Source: Variovorax flavidus
Lineage (GTDB): Bacteria > Pseudomonadota > Gammaproteobacteria > Burkholderiales > Burkholderiaceae_C
Direction of reading: 5' to 3'
Assembly (NCBI RefSeq): GCF_030317145.1
Contig: NZ_JASZYE010000008.1
Location: 1-64,000, forward strand
DNA length: 64,000 nt
Shown here: in pieces, positions 17,405 to 25,920 of the stretch
How the letters are laid out: each line of letters opens with the position of its first letter
Position numbering within the stretch: the first letter of the stretch is position 1
The notes under the pieces: model-generated
Told to the model about the DNA's origin: nothing
Database searches by the model: none
Seen by the model: the letters and a program-made list of their open reading frames with translations, nothing else
Position numbers and translations under genes: made by a program

Positions 17405-18475
17405 ATGTACTTCGCCACCCGAATTCGCGCCTTCGCCGGTGCGGCCGCCTTGCTCGCGGCCAGCGCCATTGCCCAGGCGCAGACCGCCCTGCCCAACGTC
17501 GTGATCCTCGCGACCGGAGGGACCATCGCCGGCGCCGGGGCTTCGGCCGTCAACAGCGCCACCTACTCGGCGGCCAAGGTGCCGGTCGACAAGCTCATTG
17601 CGGGCCTGCCCGAGCTCTCGAAAGTGGCCAGCATCCGCGGCGAGCAGGTTTTCCAGATCGCCTCTGAAAGCCTGACCAACGACAACCTGCTGGTGCTGGC
17701 CAAGCGCGTCTCGGCGCTCGCGAAGCAGCCCGACGTCGACGGCATCGTCATCACGCACGGCACCGACACGCTCGAGGAGACGGCCTACTTCCTGACCCTC
17801 ACCGTGCACACGTCCAAGCCGATCATCGTGGTCGGCTCCATGCGCCCGGGCACCGCGCTCTCGGCCGACGGCGCGCTCAACCTGTTCGACGCGGTGAACG
17901 TCGCGGCCAGCAAGGACGCCGCCGGCAAGGGCGTGCTCGTGACGATGAACGACGAGATCCACACCGGCCGCGACGTCAGCAAGACCGTCAACATCAAGAC
18001 CGAGGCCTTCAAGAGCCAATGGGGCCCGCTCGGGATGGTGGTCGAGGGCCGCAACTACTGGTTCCGCGCACCAGTCAAGCGCCACACGATGCAGTCGGAG
18101 TTCGACATCGACACCATCAACGCGCTGCCGCCGGTCGAGATCGCCTACGGCTACGAGGGCGTGCCGGCGACGGCCATCGACGCGCTGGCCAAGAGCGGCA
18201 TCAAGGCGCTGATCCATGGCGGCACCGGCAACGGCTCGGTGGCGGACCGCATCGTGCCGGTGCTGCAGAAGGTGCGCGGCGACGGCATCCTCGTGATTCG
18301 CAGTTCGCGCGTGCCGGACGGCTTCGTGATCCGCAACGCCGAGCAGCCTGACGACAAGTACGACTGGGTGGTGGCGCATGACCTGCGCCCGCAGAAGGCG
18401 CGCATCCTCGCGATGGTGGCGCTGACCAAGACCAGCGACACCAAGGAGCTGCAGCGCATTTTCTGGGAGTACTAG
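17405..18475 (+). CDS. ansB: L-asparaginase, type II (periplasmic)
   Basis: A 356-residue enzyme hydrolysing L-Asn (and often Gln) to the acid and ammonia. Residues 1-26 are a Sec signal ending AIAQAQ. Both family signatures are intact: ILATGGTIAG with the nucleophilic Thr, and DGIVITHGTDTLEET with the second Thr-Asp pair. AGGAG before the ATG at 17405 fixes the start; the open frame runs 44 codons further upstream without support. It is a single gene, preceded by 170 bases after the TetR start and followed by the second copy of a dispersed repeat. Confidence 0.95.
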   Translation: MYFATRIRAFAGAAALLAASAIAQAQTALPNVVILATGGTIAGAGASAVNSATYSAAKVPVDKLIAGLPELSKVASIRGEQVFQIASESLTNDNLLVLAKRVSALAKQPDVDGIVITHGTDTLEETAYFLTLTVHTSKPIIVVGSMRPGTALSADGALNLFDAVNVAASKDAAGKGVLVTMNDEIHTGRDVSKTVNIKTEAFKSQWGPLGMVVEGRNYWFRAPVKRHTMQSEFDIDTINALPPVEIAYGYEGVPATAIDALAKSGIKALIHGGTGNGSVADRIVPVLQKVRGDGILVIRSSRVPDGFVIRNAEQPDDKYDWVVAHDLRPQKARILAMVALTKTSDTKELQRIFWEY

Positions 18476-18567
18476 CTCACCCCCAGGCTTCGCGCACTTC
18501 GTGTCGCTACGCCTTCCCCCTTGCAGGGGGCAATACCGGCGGACCGGCGGAAGCCGGATCCGCGGTA
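18476..18567 (-). repeat. Dispersed intergenic repeat, copy 2
   Basis: Read on the minus strand this is the same element as 8132-8220: the GCGGATCCGG...CCGGTCCGC hairpin, then CCCCCTGCAAGGGGG, then ACACGAAGTG and GGGGGTGAG, in the same order over about 90 bases with small indels. It begins directly after the asparaginase stop, so it may also serve as its transcription end. The remaining bases to glyQ (18568-18658) hold the glyQ leader; no gene is seen there. Confidence 0.75.
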
Positions 18568-18658
18568 TTTCTGCAAGAGGAGGGGCCGGCTGGCTGGCTC
18601 TTAAAATGATTGGTTCGCCGCGTGGGGCTCTTCCCTGCCGCGGCCACCCAGGGCTGAC

Positions 18659-19564
18659 ATGCTGACCTTCCAACAAATCATTCTCAAGCTTCAGGCCTAT
18701 TGGGCCGACCAGGGCTGCGCGCTGCTGCAACCGTACGACATGGAGGTCGGCGCGGGCACTTCGCACACGGCCACCTTCCTGCGGGCACTCGGGCCGGAGC
18801 CGTGGAAGGCTGCCTATGTACAGCCCAGCCGCCGGCCCAAGGACGGGCGCTATGGCGAGAACCCGAACCGCCTGCAGCACTACTACCAGTACCAGGTGGT
18901 GCTCAAGCCGGCGCCGAGCAACATCCTCGAGCTGTACCTGGGTTCGCTTGAAGCGCTGGGCTTCGATCTCAAGAAGAACGACATCCGCTTCGTCGAGGAC
19001 GACTGGGAGAACCCGACGCTCGGCGCGTGGGGGCTTGGTTGGGAGGTCTGGCTCAACGGCATGGAAGTCACGCAGTTCACCTACTTCCAGCAGGTCGGCG
19101 GCATCGACTGCCGGCCGATCACCGGCGAGATCACCTACGGGCTGGAGCGGCTCGCGATGTACCTGCAGGGCGTGGACAACGTCTACAACCTGACGTGGAC
19201 CGACGGGCTCAGCTACGGTGACGTCTACAAGCAGAACGAGGTCGAGCAGTCGACCTACAACTTCGAGCACAGCGACGCCGACTTCCTCTTCACCGCCTTT
19301 GCCGCGCATGAGAAGCAGGCGAAGAACCTGATGGAACAACAACTCGCGCTGCCGGCCTACGAGCAGGTGCTCAAGGCCGCGCACAGCTTCAACCTGCTGG
19401 ACGCGCGCGGCGCGATCAGCGTGACCGAACGCGCGGCCTACATCGGCCGCATCCGCAATCTCGCGCGCAGCGTCGCGCAGAGCTACTACGAGAGCCGCGA
19501 ACGGCTCGGATTCCCGATGGCGCCGCGCGAGTGGGTCGCACAGATCACGAAGAAGGCGGCCTGA
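18659..19564 (+). CDS. glyQ: Glycine-tRNA ligase alpha subunit
   Basis: A 301-residue catalytic subunit of the bacterial alpha2-beta2 glycyl-tRNA synthetase. It activates glycine with ATP. The N terminus (FQQIILKLQAYWADQGCALL) and the segments YVQPSRRPKDGRYGENPNR and GWEVWLNGMEVTQFTYFQQ are strongly conserved family signatures, and the length is normal. It is followed four bases later by glyS, so the two subunits are co-expressed. Confidence 0.98.
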   Translation: MLTFQQIILKLQAYWADQGCALLQPYDMEVGAGTSHTATFLRALGPEPWKAAYVQPSRRPKDGRYGENPNRLQHYYQYQVVLKPAPSNILELYLGSLEALGFDLKKNDIRFVEDDWENPTLGAWGLGWEVWLNGMEVTQFTYFQQVGGIDCRPITGEITYGLERLAMYLQGVDNVYNLTWTDGLSYGDVYKQNEVEQSTYNFEHSDADFLFTAFAAHEKQAKNLMEQQLALPAYEQVLKAAHSFNLLDARGAISVTERAAYIGRIRNLARSVAQSYYESRERLGFPMAPREWVAQITKKAA

Positions 19565-19567
19565 GCG

Positions 19568-21712
19568 ATGACCACAAGCAAGAACAACCTGCTCGTCGAA
19601 CTCTTCGTCGAGGAACTCCCGCCCAAGGCGCTGAAGAAACTCGGCGATGCCTTTGCCTCCGTGTTGCGCGATCAGCTCGTCGCACAAGGACTGGCCGATG
19701 CCGGCTCGGTGCTGACCGCCTACGCCTCGCCGCGCCGCCTCGCTGCGCACCTGACCGATGTGCTCGCGCAGGCCGCCGACAAGGCCGTGTCGCAGAAGCT
19801 CATGCCGGTGACGGTGGGACTCGATGCCTCGGGCAACGCAACGCCCGCGCTGCTCAAGCGCCTGGGTGCGCTGGGTGCCGATGCGTCGGCCGTGCCGGGG
19901 CTGCGCCGCGCGATGGACGGCAAGGCCGAAGCGCTGTTCTTCGAGAGCACCGCCAAGGGCGCGACGCTGGCCGAAGGCCTGCAGAAGGCGCTGGCCGAGG
20001 CGATCGCCAAGCTGCCGATCCCGAAGGTCATGAGCTACCAGCTCGAAACCGGCTGCGAGCTGCCGGGCTGGAGCAGCGTGAGCTTCGTGCGCCCCGCGCA
20101 CGGCCTGGTCGCGCTGCACGGCGACACGATTGTTCCGGTCGAGGCGCTGGGCCTGAAGGCCGGACGCGAGACGCACGGCCACCGCTTCGAAGCCACGGTC
20201 GATCCCATTGTGCTGCGCGACGCCAACCACTACGCCGAGCAACTGACGGACGACGGCGCCGTCATCCCCGGCTTCGAGGCGCGCCGCTCCGAAATCGCAC
20301 GCCAGCTGGCCGACGCCGCCGTCAAGGTGGGCGGTGGCACGCAGCCGATCCTCGACGACGCGCTGCTCGATGAAGTCACCGCGCTGGTCGAGCGCCCGAA
20401 CGTGCTGATCTGCGAGTTCGAGCGCGAGTTTCTCGATGTGCCGCAGGAGTGCCTCATCCTCACGATGAAGGCCAACCAGAAGTACTTCCCCCTGCTCGAC
20501 GCAGCCGGCCGCCTGACCAACAAGTTCCTGGTCGTCAGCAACATCCGCCCCGACGATGCGAGCGCCGTGGTCGGCGGCAACGAGCGCGTGGTGCGCCCGC
20601 GCCTGGCCGATGCCAAGTTCTTCTTCGACCAGGACCGCAAGAAGTCGCTGGCCTCGCGCGTCGAATCGCTGGCCAAGGTGGTCTATCACAACAAGCTCGG
20701 CACGCAGGGCGAGCGCGTGGAGCGCGTGATGCGCATCGCGCGCGGACTCGCGGAACAGCTCGGCGATGCCACGCTGGCACGCCAGGCCACACAGGCCGCA
20801 CAACTCGCCAAGGCCGACCTCGTCACCGACATGGTCGGCGAGTTTCCCGAGCTGCAGGGCATCATGGGCCGCTACTACGCGCTGCACGACGGGCTCGACG
20901 CGGCCGTGGCGGACGCCATCGAAGACCACTACAAGCCGCGCTTTGCCGGCGACGAGCTGCCGCGCAATCCCGCCGGCGTCGTGGTCGCGCTGGCCGACAA
21001 GCTCGAAACCCTCGTCGGCATGTTCGGCATCGGCAACCTGCCGACCGGCGACCGCGACCCCTTTGCGCTGCGCCGGCATGCGCTCGGCGTGATCCGCATG
21101 CTGACGGAGCGCAACCTGCCGCTCGAACTGCGTGGCGTGCTCGGCGAGGCTTTCGCAGCCTTCGGTGCACCCAAGGCCGGCGACGTCGCGCTGACCGACC
21201 CGACCGATGCGCTCGAAGCCTTCATCTACGACCGCCTCGCCGGCAGCCTGCGCGAGCAGGGCGCCAGTGCGCAAGAGGTCGAGGCCGTGCTTGCACCGCG
21301 TCCCCAGCGCCTCGGCGAGGTGCCGAAGCTGCTCGCCGCCGTGCGCGCCTTCGCCGCACTGCCTGAAGCACCGGCACTCGCCGCCGCCAACAAGCGCATC
21401 GGCAACATCCTCAAGAAGTCGCCCGAGGCCGACGCCCATGTGAGCGAAATGCTCCTGCACGAGCCCGCCGAAAAGGCGCTCCATGCGGCCATGCGGCAGA
21501 TCGTGCCGAAGGCCGACGCGCAGTTCGACGAAGGCGACTACACCGCATCGCTGCAGACCCTGGCCGCACTGCGCGAGCCCGTTGACGCCTTCTTCGACGG
21601 CGTGATGGTGAATGCCGACCAGTCCGACCTGCGGCTCAACCGCCTCGGCCTGCTGATGCTGCTGCACAACGCGATGAACCGCGTCGCGCAGCTTGAACGC
21701 CTCGCCGCCTGA
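19568..21712 (+). CDS. glyS: Glycine-tRNA ligase beta subunit
   Basis: A 714-residue tRNA-binding subunit of glycyl-tRNA synthetase. The N terminus LLVELFVEELPPKALKKLG and the internal ECLILTMKANQKYFPLLD segment are diagnostic; an HD-like region and the C-terminal anticodon-binding DALR-like helices follow. Length is normal for GlyS. A minus-strand open frame of 1494 codons covers glyQS and ansB, but it is only the antisense shadow of these high-GC genes. gmhB starts 17 bases after the stop. Confidence 0.98.
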   Translation: MTTSKNNLLVELFVEELPPKALKKLGDAFASVLRDQLVAQGLADAGSVLTAYASPRRLAAHLTDVLAQAADKAVSQKLMPVTVGLDASGNATPALLKRLGALGADASAVPGLRRAMDGKAEALFFESTAKGATLAEGLQKALAEAIAKLPIPKVMSYQLETGCELPGWSSVSFVRPAHGLVALHGDTIVPVEALGLKAGRETHGHRFEATVDPIVLRDANHYAEQLTDDGAVIPGFEARRSEIARQLADAAVKVGGGTQPILDDALLDEVTALVERPNVLICEFEREFLDVPQECLILTMKANQKYFPLLDAAGRLTNKFLVVSNIRPDDASAVVGGNERVVRPRLADAKFFFDQDRKKSLASRVESLAKVVYHNKLGTQGERVERVMRIARGLAEQLGDATLARQATQAAQLAKADLVTDMVGEFPELQGIMGRYYALHDGLDAAVADAIEDHYKPRFAGDELPRNPAGVVVALADKLETLVGMFGIGNLPTGDRDPFALRRHALGVIRMLTERNLPLELRGVLGEAFAAFGAPKAGDVALTDPTDALEAFIYDRLAGSLREQGASAQEVEAVLAPRPQRLGEVPKLLAAVRAFAALPEAPALAAANKRIGNILKKSPEADAHVSEMLLHEPAEKALHAAMRQIVPKADAQFDEGDYTASLQTLAALREPVDAFFDGVMVNADQSDLRLNRLGLLMLLHNAMNRVAQLERLAA

Positions 21713-21729
21713 CATCCGATCGGCACGCC

Positions 21730-22305
21730 ATGAAACTCGTCATCCTCGACCGCAACGGCAGCCTCAACGTGCACCGCGAGGACTTCGTGAAGAGCGACCT
21801 CGAATGGACGCCGCTGCCTGGCGCGCTCGAGGCCGTCGCGCGGCTCAACCATGCCGGCTGGCACGTCGTCATCGCATCGAACCAGTCGGGCCTGGGGCGC
21901 GGCCTGTTCGACGTCGCGTCGCTCAACGCCATGCACGCCAAGATGCACAAGATGCTGGCCGCCGTCGGAGGCCGCATCGAAGCCGTGTTCTATTGCCCGC
22001 ACAGCCCCGACGAGGGCTGCGACTGCCGCAAGCCCCGGCCGGGCCTCTTCACCCAGATCGGCGAGCGCTACGGCGTCGACCTGGCGCATGTGCCGACCGC
22101 CGGCGACAGCCTGCGCGACCTGCAGGCCGGCGCCGCCGCCGGCTGCGAGCCGCATCTGCTTCTCACCGGCATGGGCGCTGCCTGCCGTGGCGTGCCGCTG
22201 CCGCCCGAATACCCGCCCAACACCATCGTGCACGAGGACCTTGCCGCCTTCGTCGATTTCCTGCTCCAGCGAGAAGAGCAAGCTGCCCTGAAGGTCGCCG
22301 TCTGA
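21730..22305 (+). CDS. gmhB: D-glycero-beta-D-manno-heptose-1,7-bisphosphate 7-phosphatase (GmhB-like)
   Basis: A 191-residue HAD-IIIA phosphatase of the LPS heptose pathway. The substrate and zinc marks are good: SNQSGLGRG, and the Cys cluster FYCPHSPDEGCDCRKP that binds zinc. The first HAD motif, however, reads LDRNGS instead of LDRDGx: the nucleophile Asp7 is kept while the expected acid/base Asp9 is Asn (codon AAC). This may lower or alter activity, or be a lineage trait. Its stop overlaps the plsC ATG (TGATG). The glyS-gmhB-plsC order is common in Burkholderiales, which supports the identity. Confidence 0.88.
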   Translation: MKLVILDRNGSLNVHREDFVKSDLEWTPLPGALEAVARLNHAGWHVVIASNQSGLGRGLFDVASLNAMHAKMHKMLAAVGGRIEAVFYCPHSPDEGCDCRKPRPGLFTQIGERYGVDLAHVPTAGDSLRDLQAGAAAGCEPHLLLTGMGAACRGVPLPPEYPPNTIVHEDLAAFVDFLLQREEQAALKVAV

Positions 22306-23069
22306 TGTCACTGATCCGTTCCATCGTCCACGCGCTGTGGATGCTCGTCACCGTGATCCCCTGGGGGATCATCATGTGCGTCTGCTCCATCTGGAAACGC
22401 GGCATTCCGCTGTACTGGATGGCCGTGCAATGGCTCAGCTGGGCCATCGGCGGCGCGCGCGTGCTGCTCGGCATCCGCGCCCGCGTCACCGGCATGGAGA
22501 ACCTGCCGACCGACAAGCTCGCCGGTGCCGTGCTCCTGGTCAAGCACCAGTCGACCTACGAGACCTTCCTGATGCCCACGCTGATGCCGCATCCACTGGC
22601 CTTCGTGTTCAAGAAGGAGCTGATCTACGTGCCCTTCTTCGGCTGGGCCATGGCGCGGCTCGACATGATCCACATCGACCGCAGCCAGCGCACTCAGGCC
22701 TTCAACAAGGTCGTGGCGCAAGGCCGCAAGCTGCTGGAGCAAGGCATCTGGATCATCATGTTCCCGGAAGGCACGCGCATTCCGCGCGGACAGCAGGGCC
22801 AATACAAGACCGGCGGCACACGGCTCGCATGCGAGACCGGCGTGCCCGTCATTCCCGTCGCGGTCACTTCGGCCAAGGTTTGGCCCCGCAAGGCTTTCAT
22901 CAAGCGACCGGGCGTGGTCGACGTGTCGATCGGCCCGGCCATCCCCAGCGTCGGCCGTCGCCCAGATGAACTGATGCGCGAAGTCGAGGCCTGGATCGAA
23001 AGCGAAATGCGCCGGCTCGACCCCGAGGCCTATGCGCCTGCGGCCTCGACGGCATCGACCACCGCCTGA
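22305..23069 (+). CDS. plsC: 1-acyl-sn-glycerol-3-phosphate acyltransferase
   Basis: A 254-residue membrane enzyme that acylates lysophosphatidic acid to phosphatidic acid. A hydrophobic N-terminal segment spans about residues 7-27. The acyltransferase motif I is KHQSTYETF, an HX4E form in place of HX4D that I recall as usual in this lineage; motif III FPEGTRIPRG and motif IV VPVIPVAV are present. The ATG overlaps the gmhB stop. A longer in-frame opening upstream lies inside gmhB and is not used. The C-terminal 15 residues are a low-complexity Ala/Thr/Ser tail. Confidence 0.93.
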   Translation: MSLIRSIVHALWMLVTVIPWGIIMCVCSIWKRGIPLYWMAVQWLSWAIGGARVLLGIRARVTGMENLPTDKLAGAVLLVKHQSTYETFLMPTLMPHPLAFVFKKELIYVPFFGWAMARLDMIHIDRSQRTQAFNKVVAQGRKLLEQGIWIIMFPEGTRIPRGQQGQYKTGGTRLACETGVPVIPVAVTSAKVWPRKAFIKRPGVVDVSIGPAIPSVGRRPDELMREVEAWIESEMRRLDPEAYAPAASTASTTA

Positions 23070-23086
23070 ACTTCCTCCGTCCCGAC

Positions 23087-23992
23087 ATGCGCAGCCTGCT
23101 GCAGTTCACGCTCGATCTCTTCGACGCTCCTGCAGCCGTCGAGCCGCCGCCCGTCGCCCGGCCGCCCGAAGCGCCAAAGCCTCCGGCGCCCGGCAGCCAT
23201 CTGCCGCCGATCTCGCTCAGCGACGCGCTGAGCCCCGCGAGCTTCGTCCACCCGCGCGCCTCGCGCGAATTGATGCTGGGCCATGCCCGCGTGGCCTACG
23301 AGTTCACGCGCGGCAAGCGCCGCACCATCGGCTTCGTCGTCGGCGCCGATGGCCTGTCGGTGCGTGCGCCGCGCTGGGTGGCGCTGCGCGACGTCGATGC
23401 GGCCGTGCTCGAAAAGTCCGACTGGATCCTGCGCAAGCTGGCTGAGACGCAGCAGCGCCATGAGCGGCTCGAAGCCGCGCGCATCGAGTGGAAGGACGGC
23501 GTCATCTTTCCCTTCCTGGGGCAGGACGTGACCGTGCAACTTGATCCGCACCATGCCTTCGACGGCGTTGGCGCGGTACTGGACGCGGGTACGGGAGACG
23601 GACCGCACACGCTGCGCCTCGCGGTCGCGAACAACGCCACGCCGACGCAGATCCGCGATGCCGCCCAAGCCTGGCTCATGCGGCAGGCGCGCCGCATCTT
23701 CATCGAACGGCTCGATCACTTCGCGCCGCGGCTGGGGGTGAAGTGGAACAAGCTGTCGCTGTCGAACGCATCGACGCGCTGGGGCAGCGCGAGCGTGGAT
23801 GGCGCCATCCGTTTGCACTGGCGGCTGGTGCATTTCCGGATGTCGGTGATCGACTACGTGGTCGCGCATGAGCTGAGCCATCTGCGCGTGATGGACCACA
23901 GTGCGCGGTTCTGGGAGACGGTGGAGAGCGTGGTGCCGGACTATGAGGTGTTGCGAAGGCAGTTGAAGGATGAGCCGGTGCCGCGCTGGTAG
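23087..23992 (+). CDS. YgjP-type metal-dependent peptidase (DUF45)
   Basis: A 301-residue protein. The last 100 residues carry the zinc-binding pattern HELSHLRVMDHS (HExxH with a third His downstream), preceded by SNASTRWGSAS and LHWRLVHF, all typical of the YgjP/DUF45 metallopeptidase-like family. Residues 15-45 are a Pro/Ala-rich linker without conservation that I recognise. It is 17 bases after plsC in the same direction, probably in the same operon. Its cellular target is unknown. Confidence 0.87.
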   Translation: MRSLLQFTLDLFDAPAAVEPPPVARPPEAPKPPAPGSHLPPISLSDALSPASFVHPRASRELMLGHARVAYEFTRGKRRTIGFVVGADGLSVRAPRWVALRDVDAAVLEKSDWILRKLAETQQRHERLEAARIEWKDGVIFPFLGQDVTVQLDPHHAFDGVGAVLDAGTGDGPHTLRLAVANNATPTQIRDAAQAWLMRQARRIFIERLDHFAPRLGVKWNKLSLSNASTRWGSASVDGAIRLHWRLVHFRMSVIDYVVAHELSHLRVMDHSARFWETVESVVPDYEVLRRQLKDEPVPRW

Positions 23993-24051
23993 GGGCGGCG
24001 TGGCGGTCAATTAACCTCGCGCTATCGAAGCCGCGACGGGAGACAGTGAAC

Positions 24052-24801
24052 ATGTACATAGAACAAGGCGGCGAAGGCGCAGACCTTCTCCTGATGCTGC
24101 ATGGAATGGGCGCGACGGGGGCTGTTTGGTCGCCCATGTGCGCCGAGGCCGGCAAGCGCTGGAGAGGCCGCTGGCTGGCCCTGGACCTGCCCGGCCATGG
24201 CCAGTCCGCCCGGCAGGACACCTATGCCATCGGTCAGTACGCCGCAACGGTCGGACGCGCCGCCGTGCCGCACGTTCATCCCGAAGGCCGCCTCGTGGTT
24301 CTCGGACATTCGCTCGGCGGCGTGATCGCGCTGGCCCTGGCAACGGGCTGGTTCGGTCTCTTTCCGCATCGGGTCTTCGGTGCCGGCATCAAGGTCGAGT
24401 GGAGTGACGATGAACTCCGTCGCATGCAGGCATTGGCATTCCAGCCCGCGAAGCGCTTCTCGACGCAGGAAGAAGCGTCGGAGCGATACCTGAAGGTTGC
24501 CGGCCTTGCCGGAATCGTCGATGCGTCGTCGGCGGTCGTCGCGAGAGGGATCGAGCGCGACGGGGATGGATGGCGCCTCGCGATGGATCCACGCGCCAAT
24601 GCCGTGGGCAAGCCGCCGCTGTCCGAACTGATGGGCCTGGCCCGCTGCCCTGTTCATCTGGGCCGTGGACGAAACGATGCGCTGGTGACGATGGAGCACC
24701 TGCGTGCCCTCGATCCCGATGCCCATGATCTGGGGCCGAATGGTCACAACGTGATGGTCGAGGCACCCGACCGGGTTTGGGACTGGCTCAGGTCTGAATG
24801 A
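24052..24801 (+). CDS. Alpha/beta hydrolase
   Basis: A 249-residue single-domain hydrolase. LMLHGMGATGAVW is the oxyanion-hole strand-turn, LGHSLGGVIALALA carries the nucleophile Ser, and a C-terminal GPNGHNVMVEAPD segment probably holds the catalytic His. GGGAGA lies about ten bases before the ATG at 24052; a GTG at 24046 in the same frame is an alternative. It could be an esterase, thioesterase or C-C hydrolase; nothing in the neighbourhood chooses. It overlaps the convergent bestrophin-like gene by 14 bases. Confidence 0.83.
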   Translation: MYIEQGGEGADLLLMLHGMGATGAVWSPMCAEAGKRWRGRWLALDLPGHGQSARQDTYAIGQYAATVGRAAVPHVHPEGRLVVLGHSLGGVIALALATGWFGLFPHRVFGAGIKVEWSDDELRRMQALAFQPAKRFSTQEEASERYLKVAGLAGIVDASSAVVARGIERDGDGWRLAMDPRANAVGKPPLSELMGLARCPVHLGRGRNDALVTMEHLRALDPDAHDLGPNGHNVMVEAPDRVWDWLRSE

Positions 24802-25705
24802 ACCCGGTCGTCCCGGCCTGCGCCGGCATCGATTGCGTTTCACCCATCATCTCCCGCAACGTCCCCTCGATCATGGCCGACATCGCGTCGAGCGCCAGGT
24901 CGTTCGGCTGGGTGCCGAAAGGCTCCTCGATCTCCGCACCCAGCGCCTCCAGCGCAAAGAAGGTGTACGCGATGAAGGCGACGATCACCGGCGTCATCGG
25001 ACCGATCGAATCGACCAGCCCGAAGGGCAGCAGCACGCAGTACAGGTAGATCGTGCGATGGATGATGACGGCGTAAGTGAACGGGATCGGCGTGCTGGCG
25101 ATGCGCTCGCAACCGCCCAGGGCTTCGGTGAGACGGCCGAGTGGCAACTCCATGGCCTGTGCAAGAGGCGGTGACAACTGCCCCATGTTGCGGCGATCGC
25201 GCAGCCATTCGCCCGCCATCAACAGCAGCATCGCCGGCTTGTAGCGTGCCGCCTGCAAGCGGGAACATTCCTCCGGCGAAAGCAATCGTTCGAAGTCTGC
25301 AGTGGGGTCCGTCATGCGCAACTGGTGGCGCAGCGCATGGACGAAAGCGATGAGGCGTGCTGTCAGCACAGGCGCATCCGATGACGCTGAATCGGCCAGT
25401 GTCAGCGCCTGCCGCACCAGCGTGCGCGTCTCGTTGAGCAGCGTGCCCCACAGCATGCGCGCCTCCCAATAGCGCGCATAGCTCGTGCTGTTGCGGAAGC
25501 CCAGGAAGATGGCGAGCGTCAGGCCGATCAGCGAGAAGGGCACGAAGTTGAGCGGAATCTTCCACGCGAACAGGCGCCCGTGCAGCACCGTCACGAGGAT
25601 CGCGAAGGCCGTGGTTGCCAGCAACTGCGGCACGATCACGGGCAGCACGGAGCCGCGCCACACAAACAGCATGCGCAGCCAGTGGGGGCGGGGGCGGACG
25701 ATCAT
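24788..25705 (-). CDS. Bestrophin-like membrane channel protein
   Basis: A 305-residue protein of the bacterial bestrophin family (UPF0187, YneE-like). The N terminus MIVRPRPHWLRMLFVWRGSV, the GFRNSTSYARYWEARMLWG segment with the family RYWE motif, and four main hydrophobic segments are visible. Bacterial homologues form pentameric ion channels in the inner membrane. The open frame extends to 25924, but that extension includes a relic of another gene family (25769-25852), so I start at the ATG at 25705, which has GAGAA upstream. It is a single gene convergent with the alpha/beta hydrolase. Confidence 0.9.
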   Translation of the reverse strand: MIVRPRPHWLRMLFVWRGSVLPVIVPQLLATTAFAILVTVLHGRLFAWKIPLNFVPFSLIGLTLAIFLGFRNSTSYARYWEARMLWGTLLNETRTLVRQALTLADSASSDAPVLTARLIAFVHALRHQLRMTDPTADFERLLSPEECSRLQAARYKPAMLLLMAGEWLRDRRNMGQLSPPLAQAMELPLGRLTEALGGCERIASTPIPFTYAVIIHRTIYLYCVLLPFGLVDSIGPMTPVIVAFIAYTFFALEALGAEIEEPFGTQPNDLALDAMSAMIEGTLREMMGETQSMPAQAGTTGFIQT

Positions 25706-25768
25706 GGTGTTCTCATTCTGACGCGAAGCGCCTGCCGACCGCCCGCTACTGGCGTGACGAGATGAGGT

Positions 25769-25852
25769 CTGTCGAGCCGCTTGCATCGAATCGGCCGCGG
25801 CCATGGTGGCCTGCACGCGGCGATCGAGTTCTGTGTCGAGAAAGTCCGCCAG
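25769..25852 (-). pseudogene. 3' relic of the small gene family seen at 59217-59522
   Basis: Read leftwards this stretch encodes LADFLDTELDRRVQATMAAA and continues DSMQAARQ. It aligns without gaps to the last third of the 101-residue protein at 59217-59522 (LLDVVDAEFQRRVQTAIATA, ESMQASQS). The DNA is also alike, for example GCTTGCATCGAATCGGC here against GCTTGCATTGATTCGGC there. The upstream part of that family is absent. I see no start signal, so a decayed copy is the best reading. The flanking bases 25706-25920 hold no other gene I recognise. Confidence 0.5.
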
Positions 25853-25920
25853 GGGCTGCCCCCGGCTGGGGCTGGCGGACCCTCGTCCTTGGGTTGGAGT
25901 ACGTCGACGGGGCGAGCCCA

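Noticed and set aside
17231..21715. A 1494-codon open frame on the minus strand across ansB, glyQ and glyS
   Set aside because: It is antisense to three clearly functional genes in very high-GC DNA, where stop codons are rare in one antisense frame. Its translation is low-complexity and matches nothing I know.
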